Positions 1 through 9,849 are shown, numbered from the stretch's first letter. The stretch: 64,000 bases of DNA from an uncultured Desulfovibrionaceae bacterium (GCA_949741925.1 CATJOY010000047.1:55799-119798); one strand, 5' to 3'. The notes: generated by a model from the letters alone, not told the origin. Program-made: numbers and translations.

Positions 1-36
1 CCGGCAAAACCAGCAGGTTTTGCCGGGCAATTTTTT
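1..36 (+). terminator. Rho-independent terminator at the left edge
   Basis: A perfect 10-bp stem (CCGGCAAAAC / GTTTTGCCGG) at 1-26 with a 6-base loop is followed by a six-T run at 31-36. The orientation fits the end of a plus-strand transcript that begins outside the window, convergent with mnmE. Bases 37-209 hold no recognisable gene or RNA. Confidence 0.75.
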
Positions 37-209
37 CACCGGGCGGCAACGCAAACACATTCTCCAGGCGATAGGTGCTTTGATCAAGTCTTTGTCGGCA
101 TCAGGGGTGCCCCAAGTACATCGTTCCCCCCTTGATCCGGTGAGCCCGCTTGGGCGTCTCTGCGCGAGAGCATTGAGGAATCCGGCGCTCGAGCCGTTGC
201 CGAGATGCT

Positions 210-1643
210 CTACTTGCCAATACAGAACTTGGAAAAGATCGTGCCGAGGATATCGTCAGGGGTGGAAACGCCGATGATTTCTTCCAGAAAGGCGGCCATG
301 GAATCCAGGCGAAGCCCTAAGAGATCAGGCGGAACGCTTGCATCCAGATCATCCAGCAGGGCCTCTCCTTCCTCGATAGCCCGGGCCAGCAGCCGGGATT
401 GACGGAGGTTGGGGGTGGTGTCCGACGCGCCGATGCCGCCCTCAAGCTCGGCCCGGCGCATAAGCAGCTCCCGGAGCCGGGAGGCCAGCGCCTCAAGACC
501 GGTGCCCAGTTTGGCGGAAACTGCGGCCTGGGGCAGACCGAGCAAGGAAGCGTTTGCAAGAAGGAAGCGCCGTTGTTCTTCCGGCAAGGCGTCTATTTTG
601 TTGGGCACCAGGAGAATTTTTTCTCGGTAGCGCTCAATGAATTTATGGTCCTGGCTGCCAAGGCCGCGCCCCGCGTCGAACAACAGCAAAATGACGTCTG
701 CCTGGTCAACCAGATCCCGACCCAAGCGCAGCCCTTCCAACTCCACGCTATCCGCTTCGGCCGGCGAGGCCCGAAGCCCCGCTGTATCCACGAGCCGCAG
801 GGGCAGGCCTTCAAGATCGATGGATTCTTCAATAAAATCACGGGTGGTGCCCGGAACCGGGGAGACAATGGCCCGTTCCCGGCCGAGCAGGGCATTGAGC
901 AGGCTGGATTTACCCATGTTGACCTGTCCGGCTAATACGGCCAGGGCTCCTTCGCGCCAGAGGCGGGATCTTTTATAGCCCGCGAGCAGATCGGCAGCCT
1001 CCTGCAGAAAGTCTTGTAATCGGGTGCGAAGAGCCGGGGCATCAAAGTCGCTGGTATCGTCCTCGGCAAAATCCACGGCCAGGGTTACTTCTGCACGCAG
1101 GGCATCCAGGGTTGAGCGCAGGGTGTGGATGCGTTTCCCCATGGCTCCGGCAAGCCTGGCCCCGGCCAGACGCAGACCATCGCGGCTCGGGGCCGCGATC
1201 ATTTCGGCAATGGCCTCGGCTTGGGGCAGATCATATTTACCGTTGCAAAACCCTCGGTAGGTGAATTCCCCGGGCCGGGCAGTCCTGGCTCCTGAGGCGA
1301 GCACCGCGTCCAGAATGGCCCGCAGAATGGCCGGGCCACCGTGACAGTGGATTTCCGCCACGTCTTCGCCGGTGGCTGTGGCCGGACCAGGCATAAAGAC
1401 TACCAAAACCTCGTCGATGCGCTCGAGGCGCCGTGGGAGGGAGCCGGGCCCGGCGCAAGGGGCGCCGTAAATCCAACCGTGGTGGAGCATTCTGGGGGTA
1501 AAGGAAAAGCCCGGTTTATCGGAAACCGGGCGAAAGAGACGTTCAAGAATAGCCCGGGAATACGGGCCGCTGATGCGAATAATGCCGAGAGCCGCTTGCC
1601 CGGGCGCTGTAGCAACGGCGGCAATGGTATCGTTCTCAAACAT
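210..1643 (-). CDS. mnmE: tRNA modification GTPase MnmE
   Basis: MnmE works with MnmG to install the 5-carboxymethylaminomethyl group on U34 of certain tRNAs. The 477-residue product has the family layout: an N-terminal folate-binding TrmE domain (residues 1 to about 125), a helical domain, an embedded GTPase domain with P-loop GQVNMGKS near 238, DTAGLR near 283 and NKID near 346, and the hallmark C-terminal FCIGK containing the catalytic cysteine. Length is normal for the family. It is the last gene of the rpmH-rnpA-yidD-yidC-jag-mnmE cluster and starts 23 bases after the jag stop, so co-transcription is likely. Confidence 0.97.
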   Translation of the reverse strand: MFENDTIAAVATAPGQAALGIIRISGPYSRAILERLFRPVSDKPGFSFTPRMLHHGWIYGAPCAGPGSLPRRLERIDEVLVVFMPGPATATGEDVAEIHCHGGPAILRAILDAVLASGARTARPGEFTYRGFCNGKYDLPQAEAIAEMIAAPSRDGLRLAGARLAGAMGKRIHTLRSTLDALRAEVTLAVDFAEDDTSDFDAPALRTRLQDFLQEAADLLAGYKRSRLWREGALAVLAGQVNMGKSSLLNALLGRERAIVSPVPGTTRDFIEESIDLEGLPLRLVDTAGLRASPAEADSVELEGLRLGRDLVDQADVILLLFDAGRGLGSQDHKFIERYREKILLVPNKIDALPEEQRRFLLANASLLGLPQAAVSAKLGTGLEALASRLRELLMRRAELEGGIGASDTTPNLRQSRLLARAIEEGEALLDDLDASVPPDLLGLRLDSMAAFLEEIIGVSTPDDILGTIFSKFCIGK

Positions 1644-1666
1644 GATGTGCGGCTGCCCCTGCAGAC

Positions 1667-2854
1667 TCAGCGCTCTTCTCCGGCGCCGGCTGCCGCCTGC
1701 TCAGCGCGCCGTCCGGGCTGGCCGGAGGCTTGGCGGCGCGGGGCGATGATGACGCGTTTCATTTCGCCATCGCCTTTGCTGTGCGTCTGCACAACGTCAT
1801 CATCTTGAAGCGTCAGGTGAATGATGCGCCGCTGATAGGAGGAAAGAGGCCGGGTCATTTGGGTCCGCCCACTTTCCCTAACCTTTCCGGCCAGGGAAAG
1901 GGCCAGTTCCCGCAGGCGTTCATCCTGGCGCTGGCGGTAGTCTCCGGCATCGACGTGGACCCGAGCCAGGCATTGCAGCTTATTGGAAATAATGCGGGTA
2001 GCCAGATACTGCACCGAGGCCAGGGTTTGGCCGTCACGGCCGATCAACAGGCCGGGATCATCCCCCCCGTCAACGGAAACATGGATGGTGTTTTCCGCAA
2101 CGCGCACACTATATTCGGCTTCTCCCAAGAGCGGGGCGACCAGCCGTTGCAGGGTTTCCCGGGTCACGGTGATGATTTCTTGTTCATTCAGCTCTGTAAG
2201 CGGGCGACGGGGCAGATCCTCAACACCGGCGTCATCGTCATCGCTATTTCTTTCGGGCCCTTTGTTTCTTGCTTCCCGGGCCGGGCGTTCATTCCGCTCC
2301 TGCCCGTCAGCGCTTCCTGCGGCTTTGGCACGGCCGCGGGTGGCGCGTTGCATGGAACCGACTGAGCGGCTCCGGCCTTTGCTCCGGGGCTTTTCTTCGC
2401 TTGTCGGCAGTCCCTCAGGCTCCTGAGATTCGGTACTGGGAGAATTTTCAGCCGGCGGCATCTCCCGGGCTGCAAGGGCATCGCTTTTCCGTTTTTCCGA
2501 GAGAGCGGGGCGAGTGCTCCGGGAGGAGGCGGCCTGGGCTTTGGGGCGCGGAGAATCTTCCGCTACCGGCCGGGCCGGGGCGGGTTTGGGGTCCGCCTGC
2601 CTGCGGGAAGAGGGGGCTTTAGCGGTTTTTCCCTGTTTGACGCCGCTGCGGGGGAGGGAGTCGATAACACTTTCAAAAGCTACCCGGCGCGCCCTGATGG
2701 TGGCCTTGCGAGCACCCACCAGGCCGAAAATGCCGGCTTTGGCGTCGCTAATAATATCTATTTCCAGTTTTTCCCGGGGCTCATCAAAAAACGAACAGGC
2801 TGCCTGTATTGCGGCGTCAAGAGTTTTCCCCTGAAATTCCTTATATTCGCTCAT
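1667..2854 (-). CDS. jag: Jag/KhpB-type RNA-binding protein
   Basis: Single-stranded nucleic acid binding protein of the Jag (SpoIIIJ-associated, KhpB) family. I chose the ATG at 2854 (MSEYKEFQGK) because it begins exactly at the Jag_N domain (residues 1 to about 56, with the KAGIFGLVG motif). An upstream in-frame start at 2950 would add 32 residues that overlap the yidC 3' end. A long low-complexity linker rich in R, S, P, E and A follows. A KH domain (GLLIGRDGQTL) and an R3H domain (RQDERLRELA, then SSYQRRIIH) occupy the last 170 residues. The 395-residue length is large for the family because of the linker. Confidence 0.93.
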   Translation of the reverse strand: MSEYKEFQGKTLDAAIQAACSFFDEPREKLEIDIISDAKAGIFGLVGARKATIRARRVAFESVIDSLPRSGVKQGKTAKAPSSRRQADPKPAPARPVAEDSPRPKAQAASSRSTRPALSEKRKSDALAAREMPPAENSPSTESQEPEGLPTSEEKPRSKGRSRSVGSMQRATRGRAKAAGSADGQERNERPAREARNKGPERNSDDDDAGVEDLPRRPLTELNEQEIITVTRETLQRLVAPLLGEAEYSVRVAENTIHVSVDGGDDPGLLIGRDGQTLASVQYLATRIISNKLQCLARVHVDAGDYRQRQDERLRELALSLAGKVRESGRTQMTRPLSSYQRRIIHLTLQDDDVVQTHSKGDGEMKRVIIAPRRQASGQPGRRAEQAAAGAGEER

Positions 2855-2915
2855 GCTTTTTAGTCCTTGAACGAGCGGAGGCCGGATTCGGCCCCCGCCC
2901 GCTTCGGCTGAAATC

Positions 2916-4505
2916 TTAGGCTTTGCGCAATTGCCACCACTGCTGACCAATAGAAATAATGTTGTTGGTCAGCCAGTAGATGACCAGACCGGCGGGGAAG
3001 TTCAAAAAAAGGAAGGTAAAGACGACCGGCATGATCATCATAATCTTCCGCTGGGTAGGATCGCCTGTGCTGGGGGTCAGCCATTGTTGCAGGAACATGG
3101 TGCCGCCCATGAGAATCGGGGTGATATAGTAGGGATCTTTAGCGGAAAGGTCGGCCAGCCAGATCAAGTCTGTAAAAGGAAGCGTCGGGATAAACGAAGC
3201 GTGGCGCAACTCGATGGCTCCAAGCAACCCTTGGTACAGGCCGAAAAAGACCGGAATCTGCACCACAATGGGCAGGCAGCCGCCCATGGGGTTGACCTTA
3301 TAGGTCTTGTAGAGCTGCATTATCTCCCTGTTCATAGCCTCTCTATCATCCTTGTGCTTTTCCTTGATCTTCATCATCATGGGCTGGAGCTTCTTCATCT
3401 GCTGCATCGATTTATAGCTTTTATGGGAGAGAGGCCAGAGAATGATTTTTACCAGCAGAGTCAGCAGGATGATGGCAACGCCGTAGTTGTGGACAAAGCC
3501 ATAGAAAAAGTTCAGCAGCCAGATCAGAGGGCGGGATATGAAGCTGAAGAACCCGTAGCGCATGATTGAGGACATTTTTTCCGGCAGCATGCTGATCTGC
3601 TGCTGATCTTTGGGGCCAAGGTAATAGAGGCAGGCGACCTCTCCGGGGATATCCGCCCGCACGGCAGTCGTTTCTTCAACAGCCACCCGGTAGACGCCGT
3701 TTTGGAGTTTGGCGCGCACGGCCAAGGCATCGGCTTGGGGGCTGACAACCGCCGCAAAATAGTTGCTCATGATCCCGGCCCAGTTGATTTTTCCGCTGGG
3801 GTTCAGGCCTTTTTCAAGAGAGTTGTTATCCGTCTCTTCGCTAAAGCTGCCGTCCAGATCATAGGCAATGCGGGTGAAGTTATGGTCCGCGCCGGTGATA
3901 TCGAATCTAGCGGTATCCACGGTAAACCCGAGGCGAATCTCCCGAGCCGAGTCCGCAAGCAGGGTTACTTTTTCCCTGATGGCGTAACTGGCGGCGTCAA
4001 GCGTCAAATCCCGGCGGATTCGCAGACCGTTGACCTCACCGTGAAACGTCAGGGTGGCGGTTTGCCCTTCGCTAAGGGTTACGTCGCCGCCGTCATAGCT
4101 CCATGAGCCGGTGTGCCACGAGGGGGCTCCGTTGACCAACAGCCCTAACGGGGCCATGGCTGAGGCCGCGGCGTTGATCATCTCCACAGGCGGTGAATTA
4201 GGTTCAAGGCCGGCGTTGTATTTTTTGAGGCTGAAGCTGTGCAGAATGCCGCCACCGGTATAGAAAGCGGCGGTATAGAGCGGGGTTTCAACCTGGATTA
4301 CCCGGCCGGCGGAAGGCGGGTACACCGGAATGGGCGCGGCGGGGTCCGGAAGAGGGGCCGGAGTGTTTTCTCCGGATAGTGTTGCAGGTTGTTCCTGCGG
4401 CGGCGGGGGCGGGGTTATCCAGCCCATATACGTGGCCAAATAGTTCCAGCCGATAAGAATAACAAGGCTTGCGGCAATGGCGATAACGGTTCGTTTAATT
4501 TCCAT
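2916..4505 (-). CDS. yidC: Membrane protein insertase YidC
   Basis: Inserts and folds inner-membrane proteins, alone or with SecYEG. The 529-residue product has the Gram-negative architecture. An N-terminal membrane anchor (residues about 6-24) is followed by a proline-rich linker and a large periplasmic beta-domain (about 60-340). The conserved C-terminal five-helix core carries the hydrophilic loop motif MGGCLPIVVQIP and later YWLTNNIISIGQQ. It sits between yidD (6-base gap) and jag, as in most proteobacteria. The start ATG at 4505 directly precedes a typical signal-anchor. Confidence 0.97.
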   Translation of the reverse strand: MEIKRTVIAIAASLVILIGWNYLATYMGWITPPPPPQEQPATLSGENTPAPLPDPAAPIPVYPPSAGRVIQVETPLYTAAFYTGGGILHSFSLKKYNAGLEPNSPPVEMINAAASAMAPLGLLVNGAPSWHTGSWSYDGGDVTLSEGQTATLTFHGEVNGLRIRRDLTLDAASYAIREKVTLLADSAREIRLGFTVDTARFDITGADHNFTRIAYDLDGSFSEETDNNSLEKGLNPSGKINWAGIMSNYFAAVVSPQADALAVRAKLQNGVYRVAVEETTAVRADIPGEVACLYYLGPKDQQQISMLPEKMSSIMRYGFFSFISRPLIWLLNFFYGFVHNYGVAIILLTLLVKIILWPLSHKSYKSMQQMKKLQPMMMKIKEKHKDDREAMNREIMQLYKTYKVNPMGGCLPIVVQIPVFFGLYQGLLGAIELRHASFIPTLPFTDLIWLADLSAKDPYYITPILMGGTMFLQQWLTPSTGDPTQRKIMMIMPVVFTFLFLNFPAGLVIYWLTNNIISIGQQWWQLRKA

Positions 4506-4511
4506 AACGGG

Positions 4512-4769
4512 TTAACGGCTCCTGTGAGAATCGGGCAAGGGCGGCACCGGGTCATAACCGCAACCGCCCCAGGGGTGACAGCGAAGAATGCGGCGGATGG
4601 CGTAAAAGCCGCCGCGGACAATGCCGTGACGCAGGATAGCCTCAAGGGCATAGCTGGAACAGGTGGGCCGGTAGCGGCATGCCGGCGGCAACAGCGGAGA
4701 GATGCAGTATTTATATATCCGTATAGGGATGACGGCTGCCGCGCGCACATACTGAAGAAGCTTTGTCAT
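4512..4769 (-). CDS. yidD: Membrane protein insertion efficiency factor YidD
   Basis: Small membrane-associated protein of 85 residues that assists YidC-dependent insertion. The family signature is present: a short amphipathic N-terminus, the cysteine-containing core [15 protein letters not shown], and [12 protein letters not shown] close to the C-terminus. It lies between rnpA (36-base gap) and yidC (6-base gap), the standard position. Confidence 0.95.
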   Translation of the reverse strand: MTKLLQYVRAAAVIPIRIYKYCISPLLPPACRYRPTCSSYALEAILRHGIVRGGFYAIRRILRCHPWGGCGYDPVPPLPDSHRSR

Positions 4770-4805
4770 AGCATTCTCGGCTGCCCCGCACCGAATATCC
4801 TTATT

Positions 4806-5186
4806 TCAGGGTGCGGGAGAGGAACCCCGCCCGCGGTTCTTGCCCGCCAGGTTCGCGAAAAGGGGCAGCAATTCCTGTTCCACAAGGCGCAAAGTAAGAG
4901 TATCCGGCTCCAAACCACGTTTGGGCAGGATCACCATATCAACACCATATGGAAGAAGAGCAGCATGCAGACGAAACGCCTCCCGCAAAAGACGCCTTAC
5001 GCGGTTACGCCGTACGGCGTTTCCTGTCTTTCGGGTCACGGTAATTCCGAGACGCCACGCCTTGCTGTTCTCTTCCCGGCGCAGAACAAAAAGAACAAAA
5101 TTCCGGGAATAAAAACGGCGGCCTGCGTCATAGCACAGGAGAAAGTCAGGCCGCCGGGTCAAGCGATGTGAGGCCGGAAGACTCAA
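4806..5186 (-). CDS. rnpA: Ribonuclease P protein component
   Basis: Protein subunit of RNase P, which trims the 5' end of pre-tRNAs. The 126-residue product carries the RnpA signature: [10 protein letters not shown] near the N-terminus and the basic RNR motif in [18 protein letters not shown]. The only start giving a complete N-terminus is a TTG at 5186 that overlaps the rpmH stop (TTGA), which points to translational coupling with rpmH. The RNA subunit gene is not in the window. Confidence 0.95.
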   Translation of the reverse strand: MSLPASHRLTRRPDFLLCYDAGRRFYSRNFVLFVLRREENSKAWRLGITVTRKTGNAVRRNRVRRLLREAFRLHAALLPYGVDMVILPKRGLEPDTLTLRLVEQELLPLFANLAGKNRGRGSSPAP

Positions 5187-5317
5187 ACGCTTAATCTTTT
5201 GCGGCCTTTGGCTCTTCTGCGGCGCAGGATGGCGCGGCCGCCGGGAGTGCTCATCCGCGCGCGGAAACCGTGAGTTCTTTTGCGCTTGATCCGGCTGGGT
5301 TGATAGGTTCTCTTCAT
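5183..5317 (-). CDS. rpmH: 50S ribosomal protein L34
   Basis: A 44-residue, very basic protein beginning [18 protein letters not shown] and ending [10 protein letters not shown], the near-universal L34 sequence. The ATG is at 5317 and an AGGAG ribosome binding site lies about 7 bases upstream. It heads the cluster running leftward to mnmE. The stop codon overlaps the rnpA start by four bases. Confidence 0.97.
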   Translation of the reverse strand: MKRTYQPSRIKRKRTHGFRARMSTPGGRAILRRRRAKGRKRLSV

Positions 5318-5597
5318 ACTCTGCTCCTTGAGAATTATATGAACGGGATTACTTACTGGTTTCCTTGGCCCGAGTCAAGGAAGCTTGCCCGGAATTCCCA
5401 AAAAAAGCGCATATAGTCCCGCTAAAGAGGGGGGGGGGAGGCTTGGCGAGGGGATAGAGGGAAGGGAATCATTCTCCTGATGGGGATAGGGGTGAGCACT
5501 CCCCGAACGGCGCCCCTGCCCACCTCCGCGTTCATTGACAAAATAACAGATTCCGGTCATAGCCGAAAAACGTTATTTTTTTCCTCCAGGAGGACTT

Positions 5598-6335
5598 ATG
5601 CGTAAGAAGAGTATCCTAATCTTTGTTGTTCTGTTCGTCCTCGCGGGCTGTAAAGTCGGCTCTATGGCTGACGCGGGAGCGGATCTTTTTACCGCGGCAA
5701 CGATCAGTAACGAGGAACTGATCCAAGTTTCTCAGGAGATGCGCGCTCAGGGCGATGCTGAAGCCAAGGTGGCCCCGGCCGGCAATAAATACGCCAAACG
5801 GCTTGACCGGCTGATCAAAAAACACCGGAATGAGGATGGTCTCAGCCTAAACTATAAGGTCTATCTTACTCAAGATATCAACGCCAACGCCACGGCCGAT
5901 GGCTCTATCCGGGTCTACTCGGGCATCATGGATATGATGACAGATCAGGAATTGTTGTTCATTCTCGGTCATGAAATAGGGCACGTCAAGGATGGCGACA
6001 GCTTGGATAAAATTCGTACTGCCTACACGGCTTCGGCGGCGCGCAAGGGGGCTTCCGCCCTCGGCGGAGCGGCAGGGGCCCTCAGCGATTCCGTGCTCGG
6101 CGATTTGCTGGAGACCGTGCTTAACGCGCAGTTCTCCCAATCTCAGGAATCGGATGCAGATGCCTACGGCTATGCTTTCATGAAGAAGTACGGCTACGAT
6201 ACCAAGGCTGCTGTTTCTGCCCTGAAAAAGCTTGAAAGCCTTGGCGCGAGCGGCGGTTTCCTTTCCAGTCATCCCAACTCAGGCGAGCGGGCCAAGGCTG
6301 TTGAGGCTATGATTCAGGCCGACGCAAAGAAGTAG
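5598..6335 (+). CDS. M48-family metalloprotease lipoprotein
   Basis: Predicted periplasmic zinc protease of the M48 type, similar in layout to LoiP/YggG-like lipoproteases. Residues 1-18 form a lipoprotein signal ending in the lipobox LAGC. The zinc motif HEIGH is near residue 124, and the third ligand probably lies in the ESDADAYG motif near 184. The 245-residue length fits a single peptidase domain without TPRs. A strong AGGAGG site lies 8 bases upstream. The gene is monocistronic, closed by a terminator. Its substrate cannot be read from sequence; family members act in envelope quality control. Confidence 0.88.
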   Translation: MRKKSILIFVVLFVLAGCKVGSMADAGADLFTAATISNEELIQVSQEMRAQGDAEAKVAPAGNKYAKRLDRLIKKHRNEDGLSLNYKVYLTQDINANATADGSIRVYSGIMDMMTDQELLFILGHEIGHVKDGDSLDKIRTAYTASAARKGASALGGAAGALSDSVLGDLLETVLNAQFSQSQESDADAYGYAFMKKYGYDTKAAVSALKKLESLGASGGFLSSHPNSGERAKAVEAMIQADAKK

Positions 6336-6413
6336 GTTCTTTCCAGGTCCGGTATCTCCGGCCGCGTTGGGACGCGGCCGGAGGTAGGCCGATTTACGCG
6401 GATTAGTCATTGC

Positions 6414-6441
6414 AGGCGGGAGTACTCCCGCCTCTTTTTTT
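6414..6441 (+). terminator. Terminator after the M48 protease gene
   Basis: Stem AGGCGGG / CCCGCCT with loop AGTACT, followed by a run of seven Ts (6434-6440). A second GC-rich inverted repeat lies just upstream (around 6360-6382). I see no feature between 6442 and the RBS of the next gene near 6715. Confidence 0.8.
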
Positions 6442-6724
6442 ATCCGGGATCGGTGGCGCAGCATGGTGTTGCTCCCAGGGTAAGAGGATGATTATCGGCA
6501 AGCCTTTCTTGATATGGTCTTTTCCGGCTGGTACGTTGGGAATACCCTCGGCCTGCGCTCAAGGGGAAGCCATTCCGTGAGAAACAGTACCCGTCCGACA
6601 GGAAAATCGGTTGCGGTCGCGCCAAGCTCGAGTCTTGCTGTGGGGCTTCTCGTGCTCTCGGTCTCATGGTCAAAGGGGAGAGAACAGCTGCAAACGGCGG
6701 GTAGATGACCGCAGAGGAGGAAGA

Positions 6725-8509
6725 ATGCATTCATACCCATTGTTGGAAATTCTCGCTGCGGGTTTTGGCGCGGCTTTGCTGTTCGGCTATATTGCCCACC
6801 GCCTGCATCTTTCCCCCCTTGTGGGCTATCTTGTGGCGGGCTTTTTGGTTGGACCGCAAACGCCCGGTCTGGTTGTGGATATGGCTCTGGCTCATGAGCT
6901 TTCCGAAGCCGGAGTTATCCTTCTCATGTTCGGCGTGGGCCTCCATTTCAACCTGAGCGATCTGCTGGCGGTCAAGCGGGTGGCTCTGCCGGGCGCACTC
7001 GTGCAAATAGCGGCGGCCACCACCCTTGGGGCTTGCGCTGGCCTGGCTTTCGGTATGAGCCTCCCGGCCGGGCTGATGTTGGGGCTGGGTCTCTCCGTGG
7101 CCAGTACCGTGGTCTTGCTGCGGGTTCTCAGCGATGCCAAAGTGGTGAACACAATTCACGGCCATGTGGCCATCGGCTGGCTGGTGGTTGAGGATATTTT
7201 TACGGTACTGGTGTTGGTGCTATTACCGAGTTTGGCCGTGCTCCTGGCCGGGGAAAGCGGCGGGGCGGGTTCCATGCTGGCCGCCTTCGGGCTGGCTCTT
7301 GTTCGGTTGATCGCCCTCTGGGTGCTTGTGCTGGTGGTCGGGGGCAAGGTTGTGCCTTGGCTGCTTATCAAAGTTGTGCGAACGCGTTCTCAGGAACTTT
7401 TTACCCTGACGGTTCTTGTGGCCGCCTTTGCCACGGCTGTGGGCGCAGCTGTTTTCTTTCAGGCTTCCATGGCATTGGGCGCGTTTCTCGGCGGCATGGT
7501 TGTGGGCAAAACCAAGCTCAGCCACCAGGCGGGGGCAGATTTGCTGCCTTTGAAAGATGCGTTTGCCGTTCTTTTTTTCCTTTCGGTCGGCATGCTTTTT
7601 GATCCGGTTTTTCTGGTGAAGCAACCGCTGCTGGCGCTTTCCTGCCTGGGGATTGTGCTTATTGCCAAACCCCTGACCGCCTTGGTCGTGGTCAGCCTTC
7701 TGGGGTATTCGGCCCGCACAGCCCTGACCGTGGCCCTCGGCCTGGCCCAGGTCGGCGAGTTTTCTTTTATTTTGGCCCAGCAAGCCCAGGCCCTGGGCAT
7801 GATTCCCGGCGATGTTTACAGTGTGCTGGTTATCTGCGCGTTGATTAGCATTACGCTGAATCCCGGGGCATTTCGCCAGATTCTTCGGATCGAGACCCGC
7901 CTCAGGAGCCACCCGCGCCTTTGGCGTCTGATGAACTCCCGGGCGGATGCCAGGGCAGCCAAAGGCAATGCCGAGCATTTGGCTGCCCCCGATCCGGAGG
8001 ATGCGCCCGGGGAAGGCGAGGAGATAGCCTTGGTCATTGGCTATGGGCCTACAGGCCAAAGTGTGACCGAAGCTCTCCGGGCCAAGGGGGTGACGCCTGT
8101 GATCATTGATATGAATGTAGATACTGTCAATGCGTTGACCGACCGGGGCGTGTGGGCGATTTTCGGTGATGCGGAGCGCAGGGAGGTTTTGCTTGCGGCG
8201 GGAGTTGAAAAGGCGCTGTACCTGATCATCACCGTGCCTGTTTTGGAAAGCACGCTGGCCACAGCGGCTTTGGCTAAAAGCATGAATCCTGCGATTCGGG
8301 TTTTGGCCCGGGCCCGTTTTTTGGAAGAGCGGGATCTGCTGCGCCGGGCCGGGGTTACGGGCATAGCCTTTGAAGAGGCTGAAGTGGCCGCTTCTTTGGC
8401 CAACCTGGCCTTAAACTACGTATCTTTGTGTGAGGATGGAGCCTGTCCCGCGGATGAAGACGCTCCGGAATTGCGCGAACCGCGCCGTTTTCCCGCTTCG
8501 CCTTCCTGA
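6725..8509 (+). CDS. KefB/YbaL-type cation:proton antiporter with RCK domain
   Basis: CPA2-family monovalent cation/proton antiporter, 594 residues. The ATG at 6725 is preceded by a strong GAGGAGG and starts directly at a hydrophobic segment; an in-frame start at 6611 would add a non-hydrophobic tail and is rejected. Residues about 5-385 contain some 12 predicted membrane segments, typical of Na/H exchanger folds. A cytosolic RCK/TrkA-N Rossmann domain begins near 436 (VIGYGPTGQS), ending in a short acidic tail. No KefF/KefG-like ancillary gene is adjacent. Whether it moves potassium or sodium, and whether it is glutathione-gated, cannot be told from sequence. Confidence 0.9.
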   Translation: MHSYPLLEILAAGFGAALLFGYIAHRLHLSPLVGYLVAGFLVGPQTPGLVVDMALAHELSEAGVILLMFGVGLHFNLSDLLAVKRVALPGALVQIAAATTLGACAGLAFGMSLPAGLMLGLGLSVASTVVLLRVLSDAKVVNTIHGHVAIGWLVVEDIFTVLVLVLLPSLAVLLAGESGGAGSMLAAFGLALVRLIALWVLVLVVGGKVVPWLLIKVVRTRSQELFTLTVLVAAFATAVGAAVFFQASMALGAFLGGMVVGKTKLSHQAGADLLPLKDAFAVLFFLSVGMLFDPVFLVKQPLLALSCLGIVLIAKPLTALVVVSLLGYSARTALTVALGLAQVGEFSFILAQQAQALGMIPGDVYSVLVICALISITLNPGAFRQILRIETRLRSHPRLWRLMNSRADARAAKGNAEHLAAPDPEDAPGEGEEIALVIGYGPTGQSVTEALRAKGVTPVIIDMNVDTVNALTDRGVWAIFGDAERREVLLAAGVEKALYLIITVPVLESTLATAALAKSMNPAIRVLARARFLEERDLLRRAGVTGIAFEEAEVAASLANLALNYVSLCEDGACPADEDAPELREPRRFPASPS

Positions 8510-8844
8510 GCATGTGCAAGGCTGTATCCGGGCCTTCGGCGCGGCTGCGCCGCAGGCTGGTGCCCAATGCATTCGCGGCGCAAGCTGCCGAATGGAGCAG
8601 ACTATATTTTCCTTTGAGAAAAATATTTCCTTTACGAAAAAAATAGAGTATCCGAATGCCTTCAGGGGAAACTTTTTTGTAAGAGGTTTGAGAGTTCGGC
8701 CCGCCATAGCGGATGCCGATTCCCGTTGCCGGGATTTGTAACCCGATATCCGGCCACGACGCCGTGGATGACCCCGGCGGGAAATACTTACTCGTTTCCA
8801 ACGCGAAAAAAGCCGGCGGACCGGCATATTCCAGGAGGACTCCC
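8510..8844 (+). other. Intergenic region upstream of mdh
   Basis: No gene seen. It contains a GC-rich inverted repeat (around 8537-8553) without a T-run and an A/T-rich stretch (8590-8660) that could hold the mdh promoter. Around 8650-8672 a short segment (AGTATCCGAATGCCTT) resembles the left end of the dispersed repeat described elsewhere. The mdh reading frame is open through the last 130 bases, but lacks family similarity there. Confidence 0.4.
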
Positions 8845-9792
8845 ATGCGCAAAAAAATTACTATCGTCGGCGCCGGTAATGTAGGAGCCAATGCGGCCCA
8901 GTATTGTTTTGCCAAAAATCTGGGTGATGTTGTGCTCATGGATGTGGCCGAGGGCCTTGCTCAAGGTAAGGCTCTGGATTTCATGCATACTGCCTCACTT
9001 ATGGGCAACCGTTATACTGTTTCCGGTACGAGCGCCGCGGCTGATACCGCCGGTTCCGATGTGGTGGTGGTTACCGCCGGAATTGCCAGAAAGCCGGGCA
9101 TGAGCCGCGATGACCTGCTTAAGACCAACGGCGGCATTGTCACCCAGGTGGCCAGCGATGTAATCGCCCGTTCGCCCAACGCCGTTCTTATTGTGGTCAG
9201 CAATCCTTTGGATGTCATGTGCATGGCTGCCTTCAAGGCCAGCGGTCTGCCGCCTCAACGGGTTATCGGCCTTTCCGGCATTCTCGATTCCGCCCGTTTG
9301 CGCAGCAATATTGCCGCTGTGCTTGACGTGCCCTCTAATTCGGTTCAGGCCATTGCTATGGGTGAGCACGGTGACGGTATGGTGCCTCTGGTTCGGCTGG
9401 CTACAGCCGGCGGCGTGCCCGTGGCGGATCTGCTCACGCCGGAGCAGATAAAGGAAATTGCCGAAGCCACCACTAAGGGCGGCGGTATGGTAACTGCGCT
9501 GATGGGCACTTCGGCCTTTTATGCCCCCGGCATGTCCATCGCCACCCTGGTTGAAGCCGTGCTCCTGGATACCAAAGCCATTTTGCCTTGCTCGGCCTAC
9601 CTGACCGGCCAGTATGGAGCGGATAATATTTTTATGTGCGTGCCTGTCAAGATTGGCGCTAACGGTGTTGAACGCATCTATGAACTGCATCTGAACGACG
9701 AGGAAAACGCCGCTGTTGCCCGGTCTGTGGCTGCCATTACGGCCAACGTCGCGCGTATGCCCGAGTTGCAGGGCTGGCGTTACTCGGCCTGA
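8845..9792 (+). CDS. mdh: Malate dehydrogenase (NAD-dependent, LDH-like)
   Basis: Interconverts malate and oxaloacetate with NAD in the TCA cycle, 315 residues. The ATG at 8845 has a strong AGGAGG and starts directly at the Rossmann motif (ITIVGAGNVG). Catalytic-loop motif ARKPGMSR has the arginine typical of malate-specific enzymes where lactate dehydrogenases have glutamine. The active-site histidine lies in GEHGDGMVP near residue 175. The in-frame extension to 8713 has no family similarity. The gene is monocistronic with a downstream terminator. Confidence 0.95.
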   Translation: MRKKITIVGAGNVGANAAQYCFAKNLGDVVLMDVAEGLAQGKALDFMHTASLMGNRYTVSGTSAAADTAGSDVVVVTAGIARKPGMSRDDLLKTNGGIVTQVASDVIARSPNAVLIVVSNPLDVMCMAAFKASGLPPQRVIGLSGILDSARLRSNIAAVLDVPSNSVQAIAMGEHGDGMVPLVRLATAGGVPVADLLTPEQIKEIAEATTKGGGMVTALMGTSAFYAPGMSIATLVEAVLLDTKAILPCSAYLTGQYGADNIFMCVPVKIGANGVERIYELHLNDEENAAVARSVAAITANVARMPELQGWRYSA

Positions 9793-9849
9793 TTTGTAAT
9801 CCCCTCCGCCCGGGGGTATTGCGTGGGCGGTGCAGCGGGGTTCATTGCA

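Noticed and set aside
5318..5345. TATAAT-like box upstream of rpmH
   Set aside because: Transcription from it would begin inside the ribosome binding site, and no -35 box lies at the right distance.
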